This document shows positions 43,001-54,050 of a stretch of 64,000 nt of DNA, in pieces. The notes beneath the pieces were generated by a model. It was not told the origin of the DNA. It saw nothing but the letters and a program-made list of their open reading frames with translations, and did not search any database. How positions within the stretch are numbered: the first letter of the stretch is position 1; every line of letters starts with the position of its first letter. The DNA comes from Symsagittifera roscoffensis (taxonomy: Eukaryota > Xenacoelomorpha > Acoela > Convolutidae): assembly GCF_963678635.1 (NCBI RefSeq), contig NC_087063.1, forward strand, positions 77,211,617 to 77,275,616, read 5' to 3'. The position numbers were made by a program, and so were the translations under genes.

Positions 43001-46000
43001 AATTTTTTCTCTGAAAAACATCCCCCCACACGCCATATAAAGTACAAAAGAAAAAATTTCGCTCCTATTAACTGATAAACTAGGACAAATAAGCTTTCTT
43101 GAACCTTTTTGGAACGATTTCTAAGACGGATTAAATCTCCGCTTACGGGTTAATAGCGCGAAAATTATCGCGCGTTAATTGTCCCAAATTGGCCAAAATG
43201 GCAATCTTTAAACCCCATAACTTTACGAAAAATGATCACAGGTGTACTATCTTTTCAAATTTAAGCTCATGAAAACAATGCCTTTTGAATGATATTTTAA
43301 AAAATCCGTCAGAAATAGCTAGTTAAAAAGTCGAAATTTGTCTGAAGAAGAAAAGCCACCCCGAGCACAAATATTCCGTTACTTTCGTATCGAAAGTCGG
43401 AAGAAAAAGCAAACGTTCCATAGCACTCGTAACCATATGCACATACATGCAAGGCCTCAATATCTCAAGGTATTAAAATTTGTATTCAATTGGAATGCTT
43501 TCGTTTTTGATATCATCTACATTTTGAGGTTAATCGTGGATCTGCAATAATCAAATTAGTCTATTCGGCTAGTTACCCGGGTTGACCTCCATAGGCCAAA
43601 AATGCTAATCATATAATTCCATAAACTAAGTCTATGAAAAAATACTAATCATAAAAATTTCATACATTTTGCTAAAATGGTGTTATCGAATTTTCGAAGA
43701 ACTTTTCTCTTGTTTTGGCATAAATTTTGGTGTATCGTACTAAATAAAAAAGAAAAATTTTTTGTCAAAAAAAATGTTAATCATACAATTTCCATATATG
43801 GAAATTGTATGACTATCATTTTTTGATGGCGACAACGAAAAATTTTCGAAGTATTTTTGAAATTGCCCCCAAAAATTTTTTGTGTTTATTTCAACCGCAA
43901 AATGATTTTCGTACTCAAACAAACATTTTTTGAAAAAAAAATTTTGCATGCAAAATTTAACTTTTTGTGTGTATAACGTAGTCCTGGATATACTAATATT
44001 GGGTTTTTTCCATTTCTCTTGATAACATTTTTTAAAAATGCTCAAGACTCCTCTTTTTTTTGTATGGCATGTTTTTGTATGCCTTGATCAATGTCTGGTA
44101 ATTTGAAAATTCAAATTTTAGAAATAATCATCTCTGAAAATTTTTGCCAAAATTTAAAAGTTTGATGCTTTCGTTATATTATTTGCGTGAGAAAGAATTA
44201 AGACATCTTTTCCTAAGCATTTTTAATGCGTGACGGCTAAACCTTTGAATACTACGTTTGAGTAACCAAGGTTTATGCCATTTGTGTTCGGTTACGAACA
44301 CAACCAATAAATTTTGAGAAATTAAAATGTAAAAAATCAATCTTTTTGGTTTATGGAAAAATGCTAGTCTTACAATTTCCATATATGAAAAAATATTAAT
44401 CATAGACCTTTGATGCAATTTTCTGTGCGTATGGAATTGCATGGAAAGTGTATGACTAGCAATTTTCCATATATGGAAATTGTATGACTAGCATTTTGGG
44501 TCAACCCGGGTAACACAATTTGTCCTTAATTTTGAAGTTTTTTTGGAAAATTGAGCTGAAAAATTATACTAACGAGCCAAATAACACTGTTATTACCAAA
44601 ATATAGTCTCGATAAAACATTTAATAATTGAAAATTCAAAAACTTTGAAAAAATCTCTACCTCAGTTTTGGGTCGTTTGAAGAATCGGGATTTAGCGTGC
44701 ATCAACCACCAAGCAGTGAAAGTGTTCAAACGTTCGCCGACTGCCTGGTACACGGTTAAGGACAGTGGAATGCCGATGAAAGCGTACGCCATGCAAAACA
44801 CTTTTCCAACTCGGGTGGCTGGGGCAGCGTGACCGTAACCTATAGTAGTTATGACAGTTAAAACAAAGTAAAAAGCGCCGGTGAATTTCCACTGAATTCC
44901 AGACTTGAAGGGCACGAGTCGCACATAAATTTCTTCCAGCTCGACCCGGTCATCCTGTGAAATGTTGTACCGCTCGGAGATATTTTTCTCGCGTTCGATC
45001 AGCTCGGCTCGTTGTTCTTCTTCGTTTTCAGATTCGATGAAGTCAAAAATTGCAGCTCCGAACATCAAGTAGCTAAAAAGCAAAAACGGCATAATAAAAG
45101 TTCAACGGCAAATTTCTGCAGAACTTGAAATCAAGAAGTCAATAACTAGTTATTATGTTGTTGTGGCGGCGCTTTCGTTGTGTAAACCATACAGTGTAAT
45201 ATCGCTGTAGTTTAAGTTTTAGGGTTATTAAGAAAAACTGTTAAATTTTTTCAACGTTTAAAATGAAAAAAAAAATTTGAAAAATTGTTCTGCTCGTATA
45301 TAAAACCTTGAAACAAGCGCTATGTGCTACTTAATGCATATATACTTAATGCTACTTCAATTAATTATACTTAATACAGGATATTGAAGTGAAGCTAGAC
45401 GGACACGATAAAAACAGTTATGTAATATTTCATAACTTGAAAAATTCGAAATAATATCCTTTTCGCATGAAATTGAAAAAAATGCGCTGAAGTACTTGTA
45501 ACCGTTTCACTGAAAAGAGTGTCGTTAAGCTAGTGTCCACAGGGATTTGTTTTTGCGTCAAAGAAGTCCAAATCCTGGGGGCACGGATTGCTGTTACCTC
45601 CCATTCTAGTTACTGATATTTACACTTCTTTCAGAACACTTTTGCCAACATATTTGCAAGATTTTTTTCTCGCAACGGAAGATGAGTTTGGGTAACTGGC
45701 CTATTTTTATAAGCATATTTAAAGTAATAAGACACTGTTATGTCATTCACACAATGCATTCACACATAAGAAAACTTTTTCTGCTAATATATTTTTCTGC
45801 TCTTTTTTGTGAAAAATTGTATTTTCTACTTGTTTATGTTTTTTTTACTTATTGAAATGTTTTCTACATATATTTTTGATTAAAAAAATTTCAGCTTAGT
45901 TTTGTATTTTTTGCTTATATTTCATTTTTTTGGCTGATTTATATATTTTTCTGCTTAATCATGCTGTAATTTTCTGATTTTTTCACTTCTACAATGTATT

Positions 46001-49000
46001 ATCATACCATTACCACTTATAGTAATAGTACATTTTGATAGTAGAGCATGAAAATCAACCGTCTGCCGAACTTTGAGCCGAGCACAGGTAATTAACTTCA
46101 GAATCAGAGACAGCGAAAAGTGAAAAGAGCCAGAAAGAAAACAACGAATTTGATTGTCCGTGAAATTGTATCTCAGTTTGGAAAAAGGTGATTAGTTTTT
46201 TCCACAGAGCTTAAACTAAGCCTGTTATGCTTATTATTGCAGACGAAATCAATTAAAATGCCTATTTTGAGTTGCCCTAGGCAGAGTACGTAAGACTCTA
46301 CTTCAATCGTCACAGAACAAATTTTCAAGCCAAGCATATAACCCCCCTTGCGAACCAAAACTGTGTTTTTACTCTTGCTGGTTTGCAAACAGTTAACTTG
46401 AATACTGAGTTGCAATCATCTCATAGAACATTCGGTTATTCCGTGCTTCTGTCACAAGAACGATTTTAACGCTAATATTAAAATATTAATAATTTGGCTG
46501 AGGAAGAAAGGCAACTTCCCAAGGGGGTACTCATCGGAGTTCGTAATATCCGCTGGTATTTTCAAGATTAAAAGAAGACGACAAACCAGCGCATGAAATA
46601 AATCAAAATTAATTTGACTTTGGGAAAAAAAACTGACAATGAATTAAGATTTATTTTTCTAATTTTCGAGCTCCTTCGTAAAAAATGCGAAGACTGTCAT
46701 GTTTATGTGATGTGATTCATAGTTCTCCGCGTGGCTACGATTCGCTGCTAGCGATAATTAGCAGCGGCGAAAACTGGTAGCATTTCCACAAGCGACAGTT
46801 AGTCGCAAAGTTATCTTCCATAGAAAGTAATAAACTAAGTCGGACCGGGTTGATTTAGCAATGTACAGCAATCAAACAGCCATGCCCTGGGGGTTCGGTA
46901 TGAAATATTTCACCTATTAGTCGTGCAAAAAAAACTTGATTAAGTTGCTTCGCGATTAACTGTTATTGAAAGCGCTTCTAAAAACAAGACTGCCCGTACT
47001 GAATGTTTCATCTGCCCTGAAATAGTTATTGCTAAAGTTTTTTAATCAATATGGAAAATTGATGAAAAAGGGCTCATTTTCCTCGCTCCCCCTCAGCGAA
47101 TTTTAACGAGTAACTTTTTGTCCAAAATGTCCGATTGTTACCAAAATTGGCATGCGGACTAACTGGGCTGAGACAAACTTATTTGAGTTTCATACCTAAC
47201 CTTATAAAACCCTTCGTTACACCATAAAATTGATGATTATGTGTGTTGTGGGGGAAGATCAGGAAAAAGAGAGAAAACGTTCATGACTCGTTACTGAAAC
47301 ACCACATGCACGAGTTCAGTTTGCAGCCATATTTCATGGGTGAATCATAAAAATTACATCCATGTTTCAGTCATGATTCATCAATGAAACATGAATGTAA
47401 TTTGCATCCTTGTTTCATAGATGAAACATTGATAAACATCACTAAATGGAACTGCAACATGAATGATACATGGATGCAAAAAAAATGAAAAATCTATGAT
47501 ACATATCTGAGTCGCAATGCAACTTCAACGCGGAAAATGATTCCGCATGAAATATGCATTTAAAATAAACTCGCAGAACCTTTTATTGTCGAGTTCCTAT
47601 GGAGTAGCTTTTGATATCGTTAATTACCCAAAGTTTTATTCAGTTTTTTTTGGTTATATATATTTTTTCATTATCAATCTCAATGTTTTTTATTCAAAGT
47701 AAGTTTCGGAAAAACCTATTTTTTATCCCCCCCCCCCCCCCCATTTCCCCACACCTTAAATACCGACCTTTGGTTACTCCCAGGATTTTTTAAACAATTT
47801 CACCACGATCTAATACGCGTTGTTCAAAAATGTTTTTTTTAATTAGTGTTTAATAGCGTAATATTAAGACTAAAGAGCTTGCCTCAATTTGATTTGGAAT
47901 GAATGTTTTTTTTTCGATTTGGATTAAATCACAAAAGCACTGACAATCTGTTACTTATTCCAAGTTGGCCGAATCAGCCAATTTTTATTGCTTTTATTTT
48001 CCAATTAGATTTCAGGAAGAAACTTTTTTGTTAAGACCTCAAGGTATAGACAATTAGTGTGAGGTCGAAGTTTCTCTGATGATAAAAAAGCCAGTCAGAA
48101 TTATAACCATTCCGTCACTTGCTTCGCTAGTCGGAACAAGAAATCTCGCGTCATTTATTCCAAAGATACATTTTTATTTACTTAAAGATGAAGTATTTTG
48201 CCTCAATTCAACTAGAAATCGATTCTGTGCCGGCTTAATTTCCCGCCTACGCGTAAATAGAACAAAAAAAAGTGCGCGATAATTATCTCAATTTGGTAAA
48301 AATGTGTTTTTTCAAACAGCTTCACTTTATAAAAAAAATTGTCGGTAAAAGTGATCAAGGCTGCGCTAAGTTTGATCTGATTATATCTTTTTCCTTAATA
48401 TCTATCTCTAACTTCCGTTCTTTTTCAACAATGAAGAAACTTTAAGTTACTCGATCTTGACCGTAAAAGCAAAACTATAGATTTTGAAAACTTTTCAGGT
48501 TTGAAACTACCAAAAACAGGAATTTATGACCAATTAAAATATAAATTTTTAATGAAACAAGTTGAGTTTATGTAATATGTTCCACTGACTAAATCTTTAA
48601 GGACCTAACTTCGCCAACAGTGCTGTACACCCTTAGTTTGTACAATCACTAAATACCAGCTTATGTGTGAAAGGAACTTAACGTTTCCACTCGCGTCATG
48701 GTTCACCTAGAAACTACTGGTATGAGAATAGAGCAACAGGAATGAAAATTTTTGCCTGAAAAAGGGTAATTTTATGGTTCTGGCTTTTTTGCTCACAAAA
48801 TTGTTGCATCGATATTTAATATTTTGGATTACCGCCTACGATATTTGCAGGCGGTGGCATTGATATTTGCAGGCGGTAATCCAGCAGCATCGTAAAATGT
48901 TATTTTACCAATTATCATAATTATCGTACTCAATCTGGCATTATATTGTAAACGGGTAATCCTGAACGGTGACTGAGCCAACTAACCCGCAGGGGCAATA

Positions 49001-51088
49001 CATCTTTACCCAAATCGCTTTACTGAATTGCAGAAAAATGTGAATGCGCATGGTCGCTTTTGTTGAGGCTGCTACGATTGAACTTATCCAACAGACCGTT
49101 AGACTCAATCCGGTTTTTCCTTGTTTAGGATCGGAGGTTTTTTTGTTGCAAATTATAATAGTTGAAATACAGTCTAAAAATCTAGTTTTAGTCTAACAAC
49201 CTAACATTCTAAGTTTAATTGAGGTAAACTAAACTAGCTTCTGTTGTTTGGTTCTGTATTACGCGAAAGGCTATAATACATGAGCAAAAACTTACACAAG
49301 TTAAACATCTCTTTATGCCCAACATGATATATTTGCTTATAATTATTTCTTTATGTACACTCATGTATATGTACAGGGGCGGATCTAGGATTTTCTCGAG
49401 GGGCGGATTTTCAAAAAATTTTCGAAAATTTTGACGACCTTTTTTTTTTTAGGTCGACCAAATTGATTTTTCAAGCTCTCCCAAAGCAATATTTTCCCCT
49501 ATTTTGGGCAAAATTTTCAGGGCCGCAGGCAAATTTTTGAAAAAAAACTGTTAAAAAAGCCGTTTTTGGGCACTTTTTGAAAAATGTTGACAAAAAAATC
49601 GTGTTTTTTTGGCGCGCGCTCCCCCTAAAGTTAATATATATTGGCGCCGAAGGCGCCTTTAGAAAATTCTTAGGGTCGGTCGGCCAAAATGGATTTCTTA
49701 AAAAGTATCAAAGGGGGACCCTTTGGGTCGGCAGGGGGTCGAATCCGTGAGGGGAGGGCGTCCGCCCCCCCCCCCCCCCCTAAATCCGCCCCTGTATAAG
49801 TATATAGTGATCAGAAGCACAAAGATTGACGTTTTTTGAAGTATTCACATCCGGTATGCCTGAATGAAAATAAAATCGAAAAAGTTGAAAGCATAGTTTT
49901 TTTTTTAATTGACTTTTAAAATTTACTGTGCATCATTTGGTTTGTTACAAAAAGGTGCAATACGCTGTTTTTTTCCTACTTTTTGCTGGACAGTTTTCAG
50001 GCTTCTTTTGAGTCGAACTCAATGCCTCCGTTATAGTATTTCGGCTTAATTATTTCCCTCCAATTATGTCACGTTTCTGTCTCTTCATTTCCGATGAGTG
50101 GTTTTAACGTCTTCATAACGAAGCTTCGCAACACCAAATTAAATATCCTTTTTTCTCCTGCTCAATCGATGGGGAAAAGAACCCTTTTCAAACTCTATCT
50201 TGAGTGAAATCTAGCTAACCACTTCACGTGGGCTCATTTGAGGTCATATCGCAAATTTATTTTTTTTTTGAATTTTTCTTTTTTCTTGTAAAATCATACT
50301 TGTAAAAAGGGGGTATTTTGCATTTATCAATACTTGATAAAAAAAATTAAAAAGAAGGAAAATGGTTGTAATATTTCTTTGCAGATACAATTTGAATAAA
50401 TTTCAAGATTATTGATAATAACTCACAAACCCTTTTGAACCCATGACGCCTCAAAGACTCATAAAATTCAGATTAATGGAAAAGTGGTAAAAGTCCTTGG
50501 AAACCAAAACCTTGGAGAATTTTGTGTTTTATTTTGGCTTGAAACAACTGCAGTTAATCTTATCAGTCTCTTTAAGTAATATAAATGAGTGTAAACTAAC
50601 CTAACAGTGCAGACTATTAGACTTAGAGTTCGGACGTTAATCCTCCGATCTGTGTCGCCCAAGCACGTCGACGTCGAGCCCTGTTCGGATAAGTCCTCGC
50701 TGCTGGACTCAAGATAATTGATACAAGACTTCCTGCGGGTGTGAGTCGCTGTTAAGCTCTGTGATTGGTTGTCTCTTACAGGTGTTTGAACTGGACTGAT
50801 CGGTGAATGCTGCGGCTGGAGGCCAAGATTTCCGGCAGAATTTGAAAAGCTATTGGAAGCAGCGCCTGTATTGGGTCCATTTTGGACACCGTAAATTGAA
50901 CCCAGACCTTGGCCAGCAGAATTGGCGGTCATATTGTCTTTGTTAAGTTGGTTATTGTTAAAGGGGGATTTAGAATCTGAAGTGAAGGTATGTGATCTGC
51001 AGTTGGGATTGAAAACTCCATTTGCACTTTTGCACTTGTCAGTTTTTTCTCTTCGGCTCCAGAAAGCTTTTGTCAGCAAGAATGACAT
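36568..51088 (-). CDS. TASK-like two-pore domain (K2P) potassium channel gene, four exons, 518 aa
   Basis: Joining exons 51088-50601, 45072-44661, 40374-40233 and 37082-36568 gives one 518-codon frame that aligns with KCNK3/9 (TASK) from the M1 helix on. It would form a dimeric background K+ channel in the plasma membrane. Features: cytosolic N-terminus of about 150 residues (TASKs usually have fewer than ten); M1 about 155-175; extracellular cap with sequons N193 and N199; pore 1 filter GYG 241-243 followed by H244, the TASK acid sensor; pore 2 filter GFG 348-350; M4 followed by VLKFLT 390-395, the TASK gate and anaesthetic-response motif; Ser/Thr/Asn-rich C-tail ending DYNV. An in-frame stop 12 codons upstream supports the ATG at 51088. 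Introns are about 5.5, 4.3 and 3.15 kb and full of MITEs. Confidence 0.93.
37726..38158 (-). mobile_element. hAT-like MITE copy in K2P intron 3
   Basis: Body blocks match the 49,374 element in inverted orientation (G-rich end near 37738-37767, GGGTCCCCCTTTGG, GCACGCGCCG, CTCGAAAACTCCCCC). It contains a 24-bp internal duplication at 37846-37892. The ends are degenerate. Confidence 0.6.
39301..39644 (-). mobile_element. hAT-like MITE copy with 8-bp target duplication, in K2P intron 3
   Basis: Starts CAGTAGCGGG and ends ATATCCGCGCCTG. The flanks TACATAGA and TATATAGA match at 7 of 8 bases. Internal GGCGCCTTGGGCGCC and GCGCGCGCC blocks are shared with the other copies. Confidence 0.75.
40198..40214. 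repeat. G17 homopolymer next to the GC splice donor
   Basis: A run of 17 G on the plus strand is a C17 run in the K2P transcript, beginning 18 bases into intron 3. Confidence 0.9.
40233..40374 (-). CDS. K2P channel exon 3
   Basis: 142 bp after acceptor GTGCAG. It encodes VTQTELVMAGW, M3 and pore helix 2 up to TLTTI, ending one base into the Gly codon of the second filter. The donor is GCAAGT, a GC-AG intron. The exon is too short to appear as a long ORF but joins both neighbours in frame. Confidence 0.9.
41171..41675 (-). mobile_element. HINE/Helentron-like repeat, diverged copy
   Basis: Begins ACAAGACTGCTC and GCCCTGAATGTTCC and ends with GTCGAAATTTGTCTGATAAG and CCCCGAGCACAAATATTCCG, the two ends of this family. 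The hairpin is degraded. Lies in K2P intron 2. Confidence 0.6.
42750..43405. mobile_element. HINE/Helentron-like repeat, two partial copies
   Basis: A terminal fragment with AGTCGGAACA and the hairpin CAGGGCTTCGCCCTG (42750-42795, plus orientation) is followed by a body copy in the other orientation (43022-43405: ACACGCCATATAAAGTAC, ATTATCGCGCG, CCCCGAGCACAAATATTCCG, GAAAGTCGGAA). Confidence 0.65.
43572..44514. mobile_element. TTACCCGGGTTGACC-type palindromic element in K2P intron 2
   Basis: Inverted ends GTTACCCGGGTTGACC (43572) and its complement (44499-44514) enclose 943 bp. A perfect 30-bp palindrome lies at 43782-43811, and related copies are near 44379-44400 and 44460-44490, each centred on CCATATATGG or a variant of it. 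No transposase is encoded. A partial copy starts near 62,334 (CCGGGTTGACC). Confidence 0.75.
44661..45072 (-). CDS. K2P channel exon 2
   Basis: 412 bp between acceptor CTTTTTAG and donor GTAGAG. It encodes the rest of M1 (YLMFGAAIFDF), the cap helices with RYNIS glycosylation sequon, pore helix 1, filter TTIGYGHAAP and M2, ending KRPKTE in phase 0. Confidence 0.93.
48000..48345 (-). mobile_element. HINE/Helentron-like repeat, strongly diverged copy
   Basis: Shares CTAGTCGGAACAAG, CGCGTAAATAG..GTGCGCGATAATTATCTC and the following AT-rich block with this family. Boundaries are unclear. Confidence 0.4.
48825..48883. repeat. Inverted repeat with duplicated loop word
   Basis: TGGATTACCGCCT at 48825-48837 is the reverse complement of AGGCGGTAATCCA at 48871-48883. 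The interval contains GATATTTGCAGGCGGT twice. Confidence 0.75.
49374..49794 (+). mobile_element. hAT-like MITE, best-preserved copy
   Basis: 421 bp with inverted ends CAGGGGCGGAT and ATCCGCCCCTG and flanks TATATGTA / TATAAGTA (7 of 8 identical), which fits hAT-type 8-bp duplications. It has an internal palindrome GGCGCCGAAGGCGCC and a C-rich right end. No ORF. Lies in K2P intron 1. Confidence 0.8.
50601..51088 (-). CDS. K2P channel exon 1
   Basis: Starts at ATG 51088 (A at -3) and ends AG before GTTAGT, phase 2. It encodes the long N-terminus: S/N/Q-rich, SPISPVQTP, a basophilic site RRKS and an acidic SSSEDLSEQ. It then enters M1 with RRINVRTLSLIVCTV, which matches the TASK N-terminal wording. 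Confidence 0.88.
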
Positions 51089-52389
51089 TTTGTCACTGGC
51101 GCAAATAACGGGCTTTCGTTAAGTTCCTTTTTTATTTCAAGGGTAATATCGCTTTTAATTTTTTTCACGCGAACTTCGCGACCTTTTTGAGGAAAAAGTA
51201 TAAAGAGAAATTTGGAATAAAGCTAACATCATGTGCATAAGGGTGGAGAAAGGGATTAAAATTGGTTGGGCCGTATTATTGGTGTAGATCCGCGAAATAA
51301 ATTAAATATTGTAATTCAAGTTGATACACGAACCAAGCAAAAAACTGAAATATAACCTTTTTATTTTTTCTCAAAAGAAGTGTTACAATTCAAAATCGCA
51401 AGGGTAGGATTTGAGGCGGTACTTCAGGTAAAAATTACCATCTTAAGGATATGTAATTCAAACAAAAATGTATATGCAAAGCTCCTTATTACTCTTCTTA
51501 ATGCTTTTCCAGAATAATTTCCTTTTTCTTTATAAAGCAAAAATTCTCCTTTGAAAGGATACTTAAGAGCTTCGGGTTTATGAGAAACACAAAATTTTCA
51601 GTCATGGTTTTCTTCTAACTGAGTCGATTGATTATAAATAAAGTTGCATAAGAAATTTTAAAAAGGAAAATTAGACTGGAACTCAATTTCAAGTAAAATC
51701 TGAGAGCGGTGAAAATTTAATCAGACCGTTTAGACCTGTAAATTAAGACAGTAATCAAAAAATTGAAAAATAATTTTCAATAGCGAAAGAAATCGAATAG
51801 ATAAAAAGCGAAAAGCGGTTTCGATAAGAAATTGGGAAGTTAAGTTGAATAATCGGAAGGTATATGAAAATGGCAATCAATCACAGACTGAAGAGATGAT
51901 TAAATCACTGCTTCCTGTTTCTTGTGTGGACCTAAAACAGATGAAAAGATTGATGGAAGCAACATTTATCGAGGTCATTGGTTCAATTAAAGCGTAAAAG
52001 AAGTTGAAAAAATCCGAAAGCTGAAAAATGTTGAAAGCTCATTTAAGAACTAGTTGAGAAATCATTCAAAACTCGATCTTTTTAGCTTTTTAACTATACT
52101 CAACACCCCCACCTCTATGGTAGCTAGTAAAAATTCCCACCCATATAATGAACAAATTAAAGCAGCGTATGTTAAGTTTGTACCTTGTAACAATTTCGCC
52201 CCCTTTCCCAGGGAAGAATATCTAACTAAATCCCCTTTGTTTAAGACGATTCAAATGAGTTTTTATCTACTGTTTTTACATTATAGAGCAATAACTTACT
52301 TCATACAGGTCAAATGGCGAGTGGAAAAACACATTGAACGTTTTTCTAACCATAACCGGTAGTAAGTTAATTTATACAACAGCTTAACA

Positions 52390-52599
52390 TGAAATGAAGT
52401 TGAGTTGGAGCCCGGCAATGATTTAGGAAACGCGTTCCCTAAGGGTATCACTTACCCAAAAATGCACTTCGAGATGGAGCCTTTGAAAGATGATAATCAA
52501 TACTTCATAATCGAAGAGAGCGTAGTTGGATCAAATTATTATCCCGTTTTCTGCAAAAAGGAATGGGAAAACAGGTCGTTGAAATTGTTTTTTTTCTAA
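52390..52599 (+). CDS. Possible exon or gene fragment of unknown function
   Basis: From a TGA at 52389 the plus strand is open to TAA at 52599. It reads as plausible protein with mixed acidic and aromatic residues, such as FPKGITYPKMHFEMEPLK and YYPVFCKKEWENR. GC content is above the surroundings. A weak acceptor (ATGAAG) and a weak donor (AACAG/GTCGTT) could bound it. I do not recognise the family; it could be part of an old insertion. Confidence 0.3.
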
Positions 52600-52699
52600 T
52601 TTTTGTTGCATCATCACTTCTTTTTTGCAACAAGTGTATATGGATTCAAGATCTACATATTTGCGACAATATCTTACAGAATATTTGTGGTCGGTGTGG

Positions 52700-53167
52700 G
52701 TTTTTTTTTTCTTCAGACAAATTTCGACTTTTTAACTAGCCATTTTTGACGGAATTTTTTAAAATATCATTCGAAAGGTATTGTTGTCCTGAGCTCAAAT
52801 TTGGAAAGATATTTCACCTGTGATCATTTTTCGTAAAGTTGTTACGGAGGTTTAAAGATTGCCATCTGGGCCAATTTGGGACAAAAAACGCGCGATATAC
52901 TTCGCGCTATTAACGCGTAAGCGGAGATTTAATCCGTCTTAGAAATCGTTCGAAATTGGTTGAAAGAAGCTTATTCGCCATAATTGATTTGTTACAAGGA
53001 GCGAAATCTATCATTTTGTACTTTATTTGGCGTGTGGGGGGATGCGTTTCATAAAAAATTTCAAATTTTATTTTATTAAATTTAAATTTTCTTATGTTAT
53101 TACTGCTCCATAAACCTTAAAAGGCAGTCAGAACATTCAGGGCTTCGCCCTAATACGAGCAGTTTTG
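52700..53167 (+). mobile_element. HINE/Helentron-like repeat copy
   Basis: Starts with TCTTCAGACAAATTTCGACT and ends GGCAGTCAGAACATTCAGGG followed by CTTCGCCCTAATACGAGCAG. The 3' hairpin is nearly intact. Confidence 0.75.
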
Positions 53168-53344
53168 CTTTCCTTTCAAAAAGATCAAAAAACAGAACCA
53201 ATTATTTGTAGATACCGAAATTCTGCCCATGAAATCTACAAATATTGTGTGCCCAAATTTAGAGGCACTGCTAAAACATGTATTGAGTGATTACCAATTG
53301 TTGCTAGTTTTTCGTGCAAATTTGGTTTCGTTGAAGACTATTTA

Positions 53345-53560
53345 TTAATTGTTTTGTTGCGGATTCCGCAAAATTGCCTGTTTTTGGAGCAGTTTTGAGC
53401 AATACAGTGTTTTAGCTATTTGTCCGGGGAATATAAAACAGCAAAGACGATCAAAGAAAAATAGCAATGTTGCGCACTCCGCGACAATTCTGTTGTTGGT
53501 CAGTAGCGGAATCCGCTTACAATTAACAAAATGCACAGCTTGGCCTCGTAATGGAGATTG
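53345..53560. repeat. Second copy of the 21,290-21,490 repeat
   Basis: Shares TGCCTGTTTT, GCGATTTTGAGCAATACAGT (here GCAGTTTTGAGCAATACAGT), TTTAGCTATTTGTCCG, GGAATCCGCTTACAATTAAC and AAAATGCACAGCTTGG with that copy. Confidence 0.7.
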
Positions 53561-53619
53561 ATAAAAGGTTTTGTAACAATATAGCTAGACCAAAAACAGA
53601 AAAAACTTTGTAAAATTAT

Positions 53620-53690
53620 TTTATATTAGCTGATTGCAGACACTACTTCGCTTATTTTATATTAGCTGATTGCAGACACTACTTCGCAAA
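53620..53690. repeat. Tandem duplication of about 34 bp
   Basis: TTTTATATTAGCTGATTGCA and GACACTACTTCGC occur twice head to tail without mismatch, suggesting a recent slip or duplication. Confidence 0.85.
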
Positions 53691-54050
53691 ATAATTTTCA
53701 AAGTTATCGGACAGATTTTCTGACAGTGCTTTGTTGTTAGGGTAAAGCTATATGAGGAGATAAGCACCTTTACGGAAAAGTTTTCCGGCCAAATATTAAA
53801 AGTCATTGTAATATTTATTGCAAAATTTTCAACACATCGATGATTTATCATACACGTCTAGGTTGAAATGCTGGGTAAAGTTTACTCTCGAGCTAAATGA
53901 CTTTACTGATAAGCAACACTTGAGCCCACTTTTCTACTTTGTCAACGAGCTAGATCCTTTTAAATAATCCTTCAAAACCAGTGGTCTCCAAAAGTCAGCA
54001 CCCTATATCAACTATGTGATACCTGATAATCTGGACTCAGCCTAAAGATA

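Noticed and set aside
46048-46090. ATG followed by 13 codons and CAG/GTAATT
   Set aside because: Too short, no upstream signal; chance likely.
52455-52570. Minus-strand segment between CTTTTTGCAG and GTAAGT
   Set aside because: Good splice-like ends but stops in all three frames; the opposite strand reads better.
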